From Bog-756 sp963845485 (lineage in GTDB: Bacteria > Actinomycetota > Acidimicrobiia > Acidimicrobiales > RAAP-2), in NCBI GenBank assembly GCA_963845485.1, contig CAWJSI010000008.1, forward strand, positions 62,001 through 126,000: 64,000 bases of DNA, read 5' to 3'. The notes under the pieces were generated by a model. It had not been told where the DNA came from. It ran no database searches and saw only the letters and a program-made list of their open reading frames with translations. The translations under genes and the position numbers were made by a program. Within the stretch, counting starts at the first letter, position 1; the number at the start of each line of letters is the position of its first letter. This document shows positions 9,176-19,479 of this stretch, one piece after another.

Positions 9176-11057
9176 ATGAAGAGCGTTCGGGACATCGAGT
9201 ACGAAATCAACGACGGTTGTCTGAATTCTCACGGACAAGACCCTGGACTACAGCGACGGGGCCGAGCAACGAGTGTTCGACATCCTGGCCGCGGCAGAGG
9301 ACCTATCGTCCACCAGCGATGAGCTGGCTGCACAGGCCACCACCTGGGCGGAGCGCTATCACCTCTCCACGGCACGGGGAAACCTTCTTCGTCCGTTCAC
9401 CTTCCCCAACGAGACGGTGGCCCTAGAGATCGGTGCCGGGTGCGGGGCCATCACCCGACTGCTCGGGGAGCGCTGTGCCGCAGTTGACGCCTTGGAACCG
9501 GTGTTCTCCCGCGCCAGGGCCGCGCGCCTGCGCACCCGGGACCTCGAGGGGGTTGAGGTCTTCGTAGGCTCGGTGGAGGATCTGCCGGCCGAGCCCGTCT
9601 ACGACCTCGTCATCGTGGTCGGCGTCCTCGAGTATGTCGGTGGCGGTTCGATCGAACTCACCCCGCAACGGGAGTTCCTCGGCACCATCGAGACAGTGTT
9701 GAAGCCAGGAGGGACCTTGGTCCTGGCCATCGAGAACCGAATGGGCGTGAAGTATCTGGCCGGAGCGGGCGAGGACCACACCGGGAGGGTCTACGACTCG
9801 ATCGAGGGCTATCCCGGAGGGACCATCGCCCGGACCTTCTCGCGCACGGAGCTAGGAGCACTGCTGACCGAGGCCGGCCTTAGCCCCACCTTCTACCAGG
9901 CCTTTTCCGACTACAAGCTAACGCGGGTGGTGATGTCGGATGCACTCATCGACGAAGAGCCGGCTCTGGCCTGGCGGCTACCTCAGTTTCCCAGCGAGGA
10001 TCGGGTTGGATCGTTCTCGAAGGCCATCGATGAGGAGCTGCTGTGGCGGGCCCTGGTATCCGATGGTGTGGGCGGTCGGTTCGGCAACTCGTTCATCGTC
10101 ACTGCCTCGAAGCACTCACCCACCCACGAGTTCTGGCCGCCGGATCAACTCGCAGCCTTCTACCAACCCGACCGCCGTGCCGCATTCGCCACCGAGACCC
10201 TGGTGCGCCGTGTGGACGGCGATGTGGTCTTCGGTCGACGGCGCCTACGAGCGGAGGGGGAGACGGGGGTCCGGCCGATCGAGCCACCAGCCCTCGAGGA
10301 GAGCGTGCTGGTTCGCGGCACCGACCAACTCGAACTGCTGGAACAAGCCGATGATGCCGAGTTGCTACGCCAGCTCAAACGATGGATCGCCATCGTGGAT
10401 CAGGAAGCGAACACGTCGGGCAACTATCCACCCGACCTACTCCCCCACAACCTCGTCGAAGACGAGCATGGCGAACTCCAGGCCATCGACCAGGAGTGGC
10501 TCGGGTCGGACTACACCCGGGCCGACCTCCTGGCTCGGGGGGCTCTCATCACGGGTTGGAAACTGGCCAGCCGGACACCGCCGAGCCGCTGGTCGGTCGC
10601 TACATTCGGTGAGCTCGTGTTACATCTTGGGGCTCTCATCGGACTGAGCCCGGGCGGCACGTGGCTGGATGCCGCCATCGCCAGAGAGGCCGAGTTTCAG
10701 GCCAGGGTCCTGGTGGAGACCGGATGGGACTCAACCGATGCAGACCAGCTGGCGGCGGTCCGGTTCAGTCTGGAGGAGTCGCTGAGCATGCCGCTCACCG
10801 AGCTGCCGCTCGGAACCCGCGACCACGAACGCCTGGCCGAGCACGAGCGGTGGCTGCAGCAGGCGTTGGAGGCAAATACCCAGTCCTTGGCAGCCGTCGA
10901 TGGCGTGCTCGAGGAGCGCAACAACACGGTCGACGCGCTGACCGCCGAGCGGGATGCGCTCGTCACCGAGCTGGACCAGATCCGGTCGTCGAGCAGCTGG
11001 CGTATGACCGAGCCGGTGCGGTCACTGACCCGACTGGCTCAACGCATACCTAGGTAG
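9176..11057 (+). CDS. SAM-dependent methyltransferase, large, with a frame break near 9224
   Basis: The class I methyltransferase domain begins near residue 65 with 'ALEIGAGCGAITRLLGE' (motif I), followed by 'YDLVIVVGVLEYV' and 'LKPGGTLVLAIENRMG'. A middle region of about 250 residues has no recognised domain, and a coiled-coil-like C-terminus ends in 'SSSSWRMTEPVRSLTR', a tail often seen on polysaccharide enzymes. The long open frame begins at 9273, but a better start is the ATG at 9176, preceded by GGAAGGA. That frame (MKSVRDIEYEINDGCL) joins 'ILTDKTLDYSDGAEQRVFDIL' if one A in 'ctgaatt' near 9224 is removed. It follows the WbsX fusion by 32 bases and is probably in the same operon. The glycan substrate is inferred. 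Confidence 0.82.
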
Positions 11058-11134
11058 CCTGGCCAACTCGGGATCCTGACCCATCTCGAGAACATCACCG
11101 TTCCCGAATCCCCACCCGAGCTAGCGCGGCCCAA

Positions 11135-13321
11135 TCACTCTCGAGATCGTTGGCTGCGGCGCCGACGAGCCAGCACCTGGAGCTCTCGTGGCGCGGTGCG
11201 CCATCGGCTGGTCAGCGGAGCTCTGGTCTGGCGGAGCGCGAGGAGCCCAATGTCTACGTGCGTCACCGGCCAATCTCGTACCGACTCCTGGGCGATGAGC
11301 TCGAGTCCAACATGGGCACACTCTGCGATCACGTCCTGGAACGTCCCGTGTACCGCCGGGTCTTCGACCTCGACGCCAAGATTGTGGTTCCACAGCTCAT
11401 CCTGGCCTCGCATGAGGTCGATGGTCAGCACAACGATCCCGTCCAGTCGGGTGCGGTCCGAGATGTCTCGAAGCAAGCTCCGACGGGCGCTCCCAGGCAT
11501 GTGCTCGATGACGCTCACCGAGTAGATCCCGTCCATCAGCGGCCGCAGTGGGGCGTCGGCCAAGGTGCAGTTCCACGAACGGTGGGCCAGACCGGCGGCG
11601 CCGTAATCCAGGTAGTGCCACTCATTCCACTCGAGGTGGTCTGACCAGTCCCGCTTGATCGGGGAGGGATCGACGGTGTCGACGACATAGCCGCGACGGG
11701 TGAGATACGGGGCCAACGGGGAGACCCCAGCTCCGACATCGATGAGCCGGCTGCCGGGTCGGAGATGATCGCTTATCAGTTGCGCCACCACCGGGTACTC
11801 CCACAACCGGGGGGAGTGGTCGGGGTAGAAGCCAGTGGTATGTCGTGCCTCCAGACGCATCTCCATGAGGGCGCTGGGGTCGGGCACCCGTCGAACCAAA
11901 GGTTCGAGTGTGGCTTCAGGAAAATCGCGCGGATGAGGGTTGGTTGGAGGCCGCAAGGCGACGAGCGTTGTAAGCGAGCCGGCCTGGATGGGATAGATCT
12001 CGGCGTCGGGGGCTAGCGACTTGAGCGTCGTGGACACCGGCTCGTGGAAGTACGTTCCGGGATCCAGGGCGCCGAAGCAGTCCTCGTAACCCTCCACGAT
12101 CATCGCTTGGTTGGTCGACTTCCACAGGGAGTCAAGGATTGTGCGGTACTCGTCCTCGTCTTGCACAAAGGGAAGAAGGCCGAGACCAATGGTGAGGTCG
12201 GCCGGCAGAGCTCCCTCGGGCGGGACAGCCGAACGCTCGACACGCCGATAGCCGGGAAGGTCAAGGCCCGAGGCGACGCTTACCCCGTCGCCTTCTACTT
12301 CGAGCACTGATTCACCCTCGAGGGCCTTCTGCACCGTCGAGATCAATGCTCGCTGACGGTCAGGAAGGGGGATCGACTGAGTAGCCTGCCTTGTTCCGGC
12401 CAACCACCGCTCCTGGGTGACCTGAGGATCGGCCTTGCCCCAGATCCGCTGCACCGCGGCATTGGCCACCTTGATCTGCCCATCAATGGAGCTATTGCCG
12501 ACCGGGCGGATCAGGCCGTCCGGATCGACCTCTTGGTGATAGTGCAGTACTGCCGGGCGAGGAGGATCTTCAGGAATCCGGGTCTTGTCGTGAGTGGGCG
12601 TGTTCCACTGGACCTCCAGGGGGTGCGAGTTGATGCCCTCGGCGGCCAACCCCAGGGCCATGGCCACCTGATCGACATAGACCGTCCACTCCTCCAACAG
12701 CTCCGAGCGGTCGAGGAGCCACGCCGCCCACGTCGCCCAGGCCGCCGCCACCTGGGGAAGCAGTGGACCCGGAATGAGGTAGATGCCGCCATTGCTGTTC
12801 CCTCGTACCGTCCACTGGTCCGGGCCCCAGGGCAGGGGGACCAACGGTGGCATCTCCACCTCGGCAGCCTTGAACACCGAGGTCAGCACCTCGACAGGCG
12901 GGAGTGGCGTATCGACCGTCTTTCCCGCGATCGAGTTAGCCGGAATGGGCAGGGGACGAGGGTCGGCCAGTACGGCGGTATCGGCGTCGCACAGGACAAC
13001 CAACCCCGACGGGTGGTCGTCCGCCAGGCGCAGGGCACCGGCGATCTTGTTGCAGTGCGGTGAGCGGACATCGAACCGATTGATCGGCCTGACCGACACA
13101 CCTTGGTTCCTCAGGTAGTCGAGGACTTCGGAGTTGGTGGGACCGACCACATGGACGAACAGGCGAGCCGGCTCGACCCCTACGACCTCGGTCAGACAGG
13201 CGAACCACCGGAGTGCTTCAAGGTGAAGGCGCGGGTGGTTGTCGATCACGCAACTGAAGAGTCCATCCCGGGCCAGGGGTCCGGACGTGCCGGTCAGGTC
13301 GGCAGACTGACCCAATGTCAT
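11135..13321 (-). CDS. Glycosyltransferase-like / methyltransferase fusion protein
   Basis: This is a 728-residue modular protein. The N-terminal third resembles a GT-A nucleotide-sugar transferase fold, with 'LVVLCDADTAVL' supplying a DxD-type metal site near residue 113 and 'GNSNGGIYLIPG' further on. The C-terminal part (about residues 510-690) is a class I methyltransferase: 'SRLIDVGAGVSPLAPYL', 'VDTVDPSP' and 'DGIYSVSVIEHMPG'. The middle is also methyltransferase-like ('SVLEVEGDG', 'DLTIGLGLLPF') but weakly so. It would add and methylate a sugar on the glycan. It ends a minus-strand run that begins at 18536 and is convergent with the methyltransferase ending at 11057. The fusion is informative, but the acceptor is unknown. 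Confidence 0.8.
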   Translation of the reverse strand: MTLGQSADLTGTSGPLARDGLFSCVIDNHPRLHLEALRWFACLTEVVGVEPARLFVHVVGPTNSEVLDYLRNQGVSVRPINRFDVRSPHCNKIAGALRLADDHPSGLVVLCDADTAVLADPRPLPIPANSIAGKTVDTPLPPVEVLTSVFKAAEVEMPPLVPLPWGPDQWTVRGNSNGGIYLIPGPLLPQVAAAWATWAAWLLDRSELLEEWTVYVDQVAMALGLAAEGINSHPLEVQWNTPTHDKTRIPEDPPRPAVLHYHQEVDPDGLIRPVGNSSIDGQIKVANAAVQRIWGKADPQVTQERWLAGTRQATQSIPLPDRQRALISTVQKALEGESVLEVEGDGVSVASGLDLPGYRRVERSAVPPEGALPADLTIGLGLLPFVQDEDEYRTILDSLWKSTNQAMIVEGYEDCFGALDPGTYFHEPVSTTLKSLAPDAEIYPIQAGSLTTLVALRPPTNPHPRDFPEATLEPLVRRVPDPSALMEMRLEARHTTGFYPDHSPRLWEYPVVAQLISDHLRPGSRLIDVGAGVSPLAPYLTRRGYVVDTVDPSPIKRDWSDHLEWNEWHYLDYGAAGLAHRSWNCTLADAPLRPLMDGIYSVSVIEHMPGSARRSLLRDISDRTRLDGIVVLTIDLMRGQDELWNHNLGVEVEDPAVHGTFQDVIAECAHVGLELIAQESVRDWPVTHVDIGLLALRQTRAPLTSRWRTAPRELQVLARRRRSQRSRE

Positions 13322-13493
13322 CGACCCACCCGCTCCACCGGTGGCGCCCCGGAACGATCTCCGAAGGTGTCAGCCCTCCGTACCCGAGTGCCAGATCCGG
13401 CCACGACTTGCCCCCTGTGCGTCACGGCGACTCGTGGCCGCCTGCCCATGTCCGGAACCGAGAGTACCGGAACCACTCCTGCATCGCTAAGGG

Positions 13494-14663
13494 TCAAGGC
13501 CGCCACCGGTGGATCTGCGCCCCAATCCAACGCTTGACCCGGATGTCAGGCCGGTGGGCCACGAACATCTCGAGCTCGCCCAACCGAGTCAGCGTCTCGA
13601 CAACGGTCCGTTCGAGATAGTCCCGGTACTCAACCTCCAACGACTTCGATCTCTCGGATACGTCCGAGTCGGCCGGGCTCGGGTCAGATGGTGCGGGAAG
13701 GTTTCGGCGCCCAACGGACCGCTCTACCGCCCGAGCTACGGCTGCATCGAAGGTTCGGCCCTCGTCGAGCGGAGGCCGCGGGTCGAACAGCTCCAGAGCA
13801 CTCCCCCACTTCTCGATCAGCAGTCGTCGGTTACGGTCCAAGAGAAAGCTTCGGAAGGCTGGAGCGGTGCTCCGACTGCCCAGATGCACGAGCCGGGCCT
13901 CGGGCTCGAAGCGCACCCTGAAACCGGAACGGGCCAAGGTCAGGCAAAGGTCGACGTCCTCGAAGTAGGCAGGATAGAAGCGCTCATCGAAGCCACCGAC
14001 GAGCTCCCACACGTCACGGCGGATGGCCAGACCGTTGGCCGAGACAAAGTCCACATCCCGAGCGGAGCCGCATACAGAGTCGTGCGGCGAGGAACCGGCA
14101 CCGACATGAGCAGCAGAGCCATCGCTCCACAAGACCGATCCCGCCTCCTGGACCGAGCCGTCTTCGGACAAGATGCAGGACCCTACGGCCCCAATGGTGG
14201 GATCCGTAGCCGCCTGCGCCAGCGCTTCGATGCTCCCCGATTCAACCCGGCTGTCGTCGTTGAGGAGGACGAGGAGCGCTCCCCTTGCCGTTTCTGCGGC
14301 CAGGTTGCATCCGCCGCCGAAACCCAGATTGACCGGACTGACCACGAGGACCAGATCCTCGAGGCCTCCGAGTCGTCCCAGTTGCTCAGAGGGGGTCCCG
14401 TTGGCCACCACGACCAGTTCCGTGTTGTTGGGACATCCCCCGGGCCGGCGCAACGCTTCCAGGCACTGTCGAACCAGGTCGACACGGTCCAGTAGGAGTA
14501 TGCAGACCGACGCATCGGGGTGTGCAGGCACATGGGACCCACGTCGCACGGTGGGTGCACCCGTCACCGTTTCCGACGGGGTGTTCTCACGGTCGGCGGT
14601 ACCGGGTCCCGCTGGCATCGCCGAGGGTGCGGACCTCCCCCCGTCCCGTTCCTCAGCGGGCAA
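13494..14663 (-). CDS. GT2 family glycosyltransferase (rhamnosyltransferase-like)
   Basis: This is a cytoplasmic inverting glycosyltransferase of family 2, 389 residues. The usual marks are present: 'VVVANGTPSEQL' after a beta strand, 'NLGFGGGCNLAAE', 'LLVLLNDDSRVE' (the DD/DxD metal site) and 'GFDERFYPAYFEDVDLCLTL', the ED acceptor-side motif of rhamnosyltransferase-like enzymes. The first 40 residues are low-complexity, so a later start is possible. Its start overlaps the end of the upstream methyltransferase by eleven bases, so the two are probably translated together. It adds one sugar of the repeat unit; the donor sugar is not determined. Confidence 0.9.
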   Translation of the reverse strand: MPAEERDGGRSAPSAMPAGPGTADRENTPSETVTGAPTVRRGSHVPAHPDASVCILLLDRVDLVRQCLEALRRPGGCPNNTELVVVANGTPSEQLGRLGGLEDLVLVVSPVNLGFGGGCNLAAETARGALLVLLNDDSRVESGSIEALAQAATDPTIGAVGSCILSEDGSVQEAGSVLWSDGSAAHVGAGSSPHDSVCGSARDVDFVSANGLAIRRDVWELVGGFDERFYPAYFEDVDLCLTLARSGFRVRFEPEARLVHLGSRSTAPAFRSFLLDRNRRLLIEKWGSALELFDPRPPLDEGRTFDAAVARAVERSVGRRNLPAPSDPSPADSDVSERSKSLEVEYRDYLERTVVETLTRLGELEMFVAHRPDIRVKRWIGAQIHRWRP

Positions 14664-15467
14664 TGCGGAAGGCCACCAACTGGGCCAGCTGGGGGTATTC
14701 GGAGCTCATGGCGAACTCGTCCAACCGGGCGAGAACTCCTCGGGTCGAGAATTGCTCGAAGCCATACAGCTCGTCGGGGATACCGGCCACCAACTCGGCG
14801 TCTCCGAGGATCTTCTGGAGCCATGCGATGGACACGTTGGATCCCCAGCGGTTGGTGAGCTCATCGGTAAATGGAGCGACGTCCAAGAACAGATCAACCG
14901 TCAACACCACGAGCCCCCCGGGGCCAGAAGCCCAAGTGCCGCGTCCAATGTCGCCTGTATCTGATCTGCCTCGAGATGTTCGATGGTGGAGACGCAGATG
15001 ATGGCGTCGAACTTCCCTTCCACGTGGGCCTCGGGCAGCGTTGAACGGTGGAGGGTCACATTCGTCCGAAAGGCCCGGTTCAGAGCGGCGTGCTCGGCCA
15101 CTGGATCGATGCGGTAGCCACCGTCTCCGAAGTCGAGGAAAGGATCGACGTTGTGCACGTCGTGTCCCTCGAGGTCAAGAGCGAACTGCATTCCGGCCAG
15201 GGCGCCCCCCACCTCGAGCACTCGCGCCCTTCCGAGCGAAGCCAGCTGCTGATGGACCCACGGGTACTCGTAGGCCCTGGTCCGGGTGTTCCACTGGTAG
15301 GCGAACGGTCCCCGCCAGCGGCGGAACGGACCGGACTGCACGAGGAGATCACCGGCGCTCCCGGCCCGCCCCAACCGTTCAACTACGAACTGATGGCGCC
15401 CTACCGGGGCGCCGTAGCGCTCGTTGAAGCGTTGGAAATCATCAGGGAGGATGCGTCTAGCCAACAT
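14653..15467 (-). CDS. Class I SAM methyltransferase, frame break near 14918
   Basis: This methyltransferase of about 270 residues carries 'ARVLEVGGALAGMQFAL' (motif I), 'VHNVDPFLDFG' and 'FDAIICVSTIEHLEADQ'. After 'LGLLAPGG' the first frame ends at once (SWC-stop), while the next frame continues 'LVVLTVDLFLDVAPFTDEL' to 14653. Adding one G to the run of six G (C on the plus strand) near 14918 restores the frame, so this is one gene with a missing base in a homopolymer. It lies between asnB and a GT2 gene in a minus-strand operon. It probably methylates a sugar or a carried group of the glycan. Confidence 0.8.
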
Positions 15468-15548
15468 GCCTGTTCCGTCCTTGAGAAGTGGGCTCGCGAA
15501 GAGTATCGCGACGATATTCCGCCCCTCCTAACCACTCGGCACCCGCGG

Positions 15549-17535
15549 TCACGCTCCGTGGGCCAGTGACGGCATCCATCGGTCGATCCATGCCTGCAGG
15601 ACGAGGATGTCCCACAGTTCGTAACCGAGGTCACGCCGTCCGGACCGGTGGTCGGCCCATGCCCTGCGTATGGGGGCAGGATCGAGAAGTCCCTGCTCAC
15701 AGAGGCGCTTCTCGTCCAGGAGATGCTCGGCCCAGGGCGCCAGACCCGTGCGGAGCCATGACCCGATGGGCAATCCAAACCCCATCTTCGGTCGGTCCAC
15801 CAAGGCGGCGGGGACGTAGCGGTCCAGCACCTGACGCAACACCCATTTGGTGCGCCCGTCTCGCAACTTGGCGTCGAGGGGCAGTCGCCAAGCCAGGTCC
15901 AGCACCGAGCGATCGAGAAAAGGCACCCGTGTCTCGAGCGAAACGGCCATGGCGGCTCGATCCACCTTGGTCAGAATATCGTCGGGTAGATAACCCACCA
16001 GATCCAGCCAGAGCATCTGCTCAGTGATCCCCCCCAGTTCCGGGCGCCGACTGTAAAAGGCCGGACTCCCCGGCGAGGGCCCTGTCCCGTTCCGCGCCGA
16101 CCACCATGCTCATTGGATCATCCCAATGCGAGGTGAGCCCCAGGTAGGCAGCTTCGGGCGTCGAAGCCGCCAGCACCTTGGCCACCTTGGCCACCTTGGT
16201 GCCGGGATTACGGACCTCCCGCCCAGGAGCAATCCTCCCGATGGCCTCCCCCAGGCGGTCGATCGCGGCTGGCGGTATCCGGGCCAGCGTGCTTCCCACA
16301 GCACGACGTGCGCCGGGAGGAACCGTCTGGCCTTTGCTCCACAACCGGTCCAACCACGCATGTCGGTTATAACCGGCAAACAACTCGTCCCCGGCGTCAC
16401 CGGACAGCGACACCGTCACCTGTTGTCGGGCGACCTGACTGACCAGGTAGGTCGGGATCTGCGACACATCGGAGAACGGCTCGTCCCAGATATCAGGGAG
16501 AAGTCCGATCACTCCCATCGCTTCGGAATCGCTGACCTCCACCGAGGTGTGGTCGGTACCGAGATGCTTGGCCACCGCGGCGGCATCAGCCGACTCATCG
16601 AAGGCTCGGTCGGCAAACCCGACCGTGAAGGTCCGCACCGCCTGGCTCCCGGCTTGTTGCATGAGGGCGACCACGGTGCTGGAGTCGATCCCGCCCGACA
16701 GAAACGCGCCGACGGGAACATCGGCTGCCATCCGAGCCCGCACGGACTGGAGGAGAGCGGCTTCGAGGGCGTCCACAAGCTCGGGATCCGATCCCGTCAT
16801 CGGTCGGGAGCGGGCCCGATCCACAGCCTCGGAAGCGGACCAGTAGCAGTGCTGGATCAAGGGGTCGCCGGGTCGAGCGTCGGGACCGAGCGCGACGAGG
16901 TGCCCGGGAAGCACCTTCCAGACGTCTCGATAGATCGTATGGGGAGCCGGGATACAACTGTGGCGCAGGAACTGCCCTACCGCCTGGCGGTCCAACTCCG
17001 GAGCGAATCCCGGCAGGGCGAACAGCGCCTTCAACTCGGAGCTGAAGCCGAGGAAGCCACCCGCCCATCCGACATAGAGGGGCTTTTCGCCGAAACGGTC
17101 CCTCACCAGGTACAGCCGGCGATCCCTGCGGTCCCAGAGCGCCATGGCAAACATTCCCTCGAAGAGTTCGAGGGCACCCTCCACGCCCCACTGCTCGACT
17201 GCCGCCAGGACCACCTCGGTGTCGGATGCGCCGCGGAACTGAACGCCGAGACCGGCCAAGCGCTGGTGCAACTCGGTGTGGTTGTAGATCTCGCCGTTGT
17301 AGGCGATCACCCAACGCCCACCGGGCGAGACCATGGGCTGTGCTCCCGCGGCACTCAGCTCGATTACCGCCAGTCGTTGATGCCCCATACCCACTCCGGC
17401 GTCAGCATCGGTCCACACGCCCTTGGCGTCGGGGCCTCGATGCACGATCGTGGCCGCCATGCCTTGGGCGAGCGATGCCAACCGGTCAGTGGACGTGCTG
17501 CGATCAGGATCGAGCAGTCCAGCAATTCCGCACAC
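15549..17535 (-). CDS. asnB: Asparagine synthase (glutamine-hydrolysing) family amidotransferase, frame break near 16060
   Basis: The N-terminal class II glutaminase domain begins with the nucleophile Cys2 ('MCGIAGLLDPDRS'), and the synthetase domain carries the PP-loop 'LSGGIDSSTVV' near residue 266. The first frame runs to about 16060. The C-terminus, 'RPELGGITEQMLWLDLVGY' to 15549, is in the next frame, and removing one base in 'tccggcctttt' joins them. The corrected length, about 660 residues, is normal for AsnB. In polysaccharide loci such enzymes often amidate uronic acids or other carboxyl groups rather than make free asparagine; a UDP-glucose dehydrogenase at 35318 would supply uronic acid. 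That role is an inference. The gene starts five bases after the preceding GT2 ends. Confidence 0.9.
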
Positions 17536-17539
17536 GACG

Positions 17540-18536
17540 TCAGTCCTGCCCTGAGCTCGGGGCGGGCGGTGAGAGCTCGCCGCGCTCCCTCGAGTACTTC
17601 ACATGCTCGCCGAACCGCCCCCGTGCTCCATCCCACAGTCCGCTCAGGATGGCCCGTCGCTCCTCCCAGGATCCGGCCCGCTGCAAGTGGCGACGTCGAG
17701 TAGGCCAGATGCCACAGATACCAGGACGGACGCCCGTAACGACGGGCGAAGTGAATCGAGTTACGGGCGTGGTAGTACGCCCTCCACGCCTCGTCGCTGT
17801 CGGTGGGGCGCCATTCACGGAGCGCCTCATCGCGGCCACTCGTAGTCTGTTGAGCCGATACCGCTCGAGCGGAACCTCCGTCCACCAGGACGCGGAATCC
17901 GGCCCGATTCACCCGCCAGAAGAAATCAAAGTCCTCGAGTCCGAAAAACCACTCCGCATCGGGCCGAATGCCGGCATCGAACACCGCCCGGGACAGAAGC
18001 GTCGCTCCCCAGCTGGCCACGTCGACGGGCGAAAGATCGAGAGCGTCGGCCCGGGCTGGCACCGCGTTCACCGTGTGGGCACCACGCCCGACGAAGGTTC
18101 GACCGTACGCCACGATTGCCCCCAACGGCTGATCGCGGTCTGCCTCGGTCGCCTGGGCCCTCGCCACCACGTCGGCCAGTCGCGGCGAGGGAAGGGCGAA
18201 CAGTCCCACATCGTCTTCACAGAGGTAGACCCAGCGCACCGATGGGTCGGCGAACGCCGCCTCCATGCCGGCCCGGAATCCACCGGCGGGCCCGACATTC
18301 CGGGGGAGCCGCACCATGGTCACTGCCGCTTCGAGCTCCGGGTCATCCAGCCCACCGCTGCCATTCACCACGACGGTCACCCGTGCGGGTTCCAACCCCT
18401 CGACGTCGACCAGAGCGCGCACCACTCCGGTGGCCAGTCGTGGTCGACGGAACGTCAGCACCACAGCCGCAACCGGTGCGAGTAGGTCTGCCGGATTCGG
18501 CGGCTTGGCGAAGCTCATCGTCGATCGATCGCTCAC
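17540..18536 (-). CDS. GT2 family glycosyltransferase, frame break near 17700
   Basis: This family 2 enzyme shows 'VVLTFRRPRL', 'VVVNGSGGLDDPEL', 'RLPRNVGPAGGFRAG', 'VYLCEDDVGLF' (metal site) and 'WFFGLEDFDFFWRVNRAG'. I start it at the GTG 18536, which has a GAGGTGGGG upstream; an ATG at 18518 is the alternative. The open frame runs into asnB, but near 17700 the adjacent frame gives 'ERRAILSGLWDGARGRFGE', the expected helical tail of this subfamily, and stops at 17540, four bases before asnB. One extra base explains this. Its start lies 48 bases from a divergent GT2 gene, so both may share a control region. Confidence 0.83.
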
Positions 18537-18584
18537 CGTAGCCCCACCTCTGTAGGCTACCAACGAAATGCGAACGACCCTGGG

Positions 18585-19454
18585 GTGACGATGGAGACGA
18601 CGGCGGATACTGATCCGGCCGTGAGTGTGATTGTGCCGGTTCGCAATGGTCTCCCTTGGATCAGCGACCAACTGCAGGCCTTGGCCGATCAGGAGTGTCC
18701 TGTACCATGGGAGGTCGTCGTTGCCGACAACGGTTCGAGTGATGGGACGCTCGCCGAGGTGAGCGACTGGGTCCGCGACCATGCACGATTTCGGGTTGTC
18801 GACGCCTCGGCGCGTATCGGGCCTGGTGCCGCCCGCAACATTGGTGTGGCCCTGTCCCGTGGGCGCCTGTTGGCGTTCTGCGATGCCGACGACGTCGTGC
18901 AACCGGGCTGGCTCGCCGCATGTGTCGAGGCACTCGAGAATGCGGATGCCACACGCGGGACCTACGACTTCACCCTTCTCGGCAGTGGGCGTCGATCTCC
19001 ACCCAGTGTGGCGGCCACCGGTCAGCTGGCATTCCTGCCTGCCGGTCTTGGGGCCAATCTCGGTGTCCGTAGAGAGGCCTTCGACGCCATAGGAGGATTT
19101 GCCGAGGATGTCCTGGTGGGCGAGGACATCGATCTGAGCTGGCGGCTCCAGATCAAAGGCTACGGACTCACCGTGGCTGCGAATGCCGTCGTGGCCAAAC
19201 GAGAACGCTCGACGCCGGGAGCTGTGCTCCGAACCAACTGGTCGTACGGCCGGAGCGGACCGGTGCTGTACCGCAGATTCCAGGCCCTGGGTATGGGACG
19301 CGATATCCGAGGCGCCTCGAAGGAGTGGACCTGGCTGATCCTTGCCTTGCCGACGCTGAGCTATCGCCAGGGTCGAATCCGGTGGGCCAGGACGTTCGGC
19401 ATGCGGACAGGAAGGCTCTTTGAATCATTGGTCCAATGGACCTTCTTCCCGTGA
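18585..19454 (+). CDS. GT2 family glycosyltransferase
   Basis: This is a 289-residue family 2 enzyme. The nucleotide-sugar fold is clear in 'VSVIVPVRNGLPWI', 'VVVADNGSSDGT', 'GPGAARNIGVALSRG', 'LLAFCDADDVVQPGW' (metal site DADD) and 'VLVGEDIDLSWRLQ' (catalytic base region). A C-terminal amphipathic stretch could rest on the membrane. The start is a GTG at 18585, or the ATG two codons later. It stands alone on the plus strand, divergent from the GT2 at 18536 and convergent with the GT39-like gene ending at 19480. The sugar it transfers is not known. Confidence 0.92.
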   Translation: MTMETTADTDPAVSVIVPVRNGLPWISDQLQALADQECPVPWEVVVADNGSSDGTLAEVSDWVRDHARFRVVDASARIGPGAARNIGVALSRGRLLAFCDADDVVQPGWLAACVEALENADATRGTYDFTLLGSGRRSPPSVAATGQLAFLPAGLGANLGVRREAFDAIGGFAEDVLVGEDIDLSWRLQIKGYGLTVAANAVVAKRERSTPGAVLRTNWSYGRSGPVLYRRFQALGMGRDIRGASKEWTWLILALPTLSYRQGRIRWARTFGMRTGRLFESLVQWTFFP

Positions 19455-19479
19455 CGTCAACACCCGATCAGTGTCCGTG

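Noticed and set aside
16126..17703. Plus-strand open frame of 525 codons
   Set aside because: It is antisense to asnB and shows no domain; composition only.
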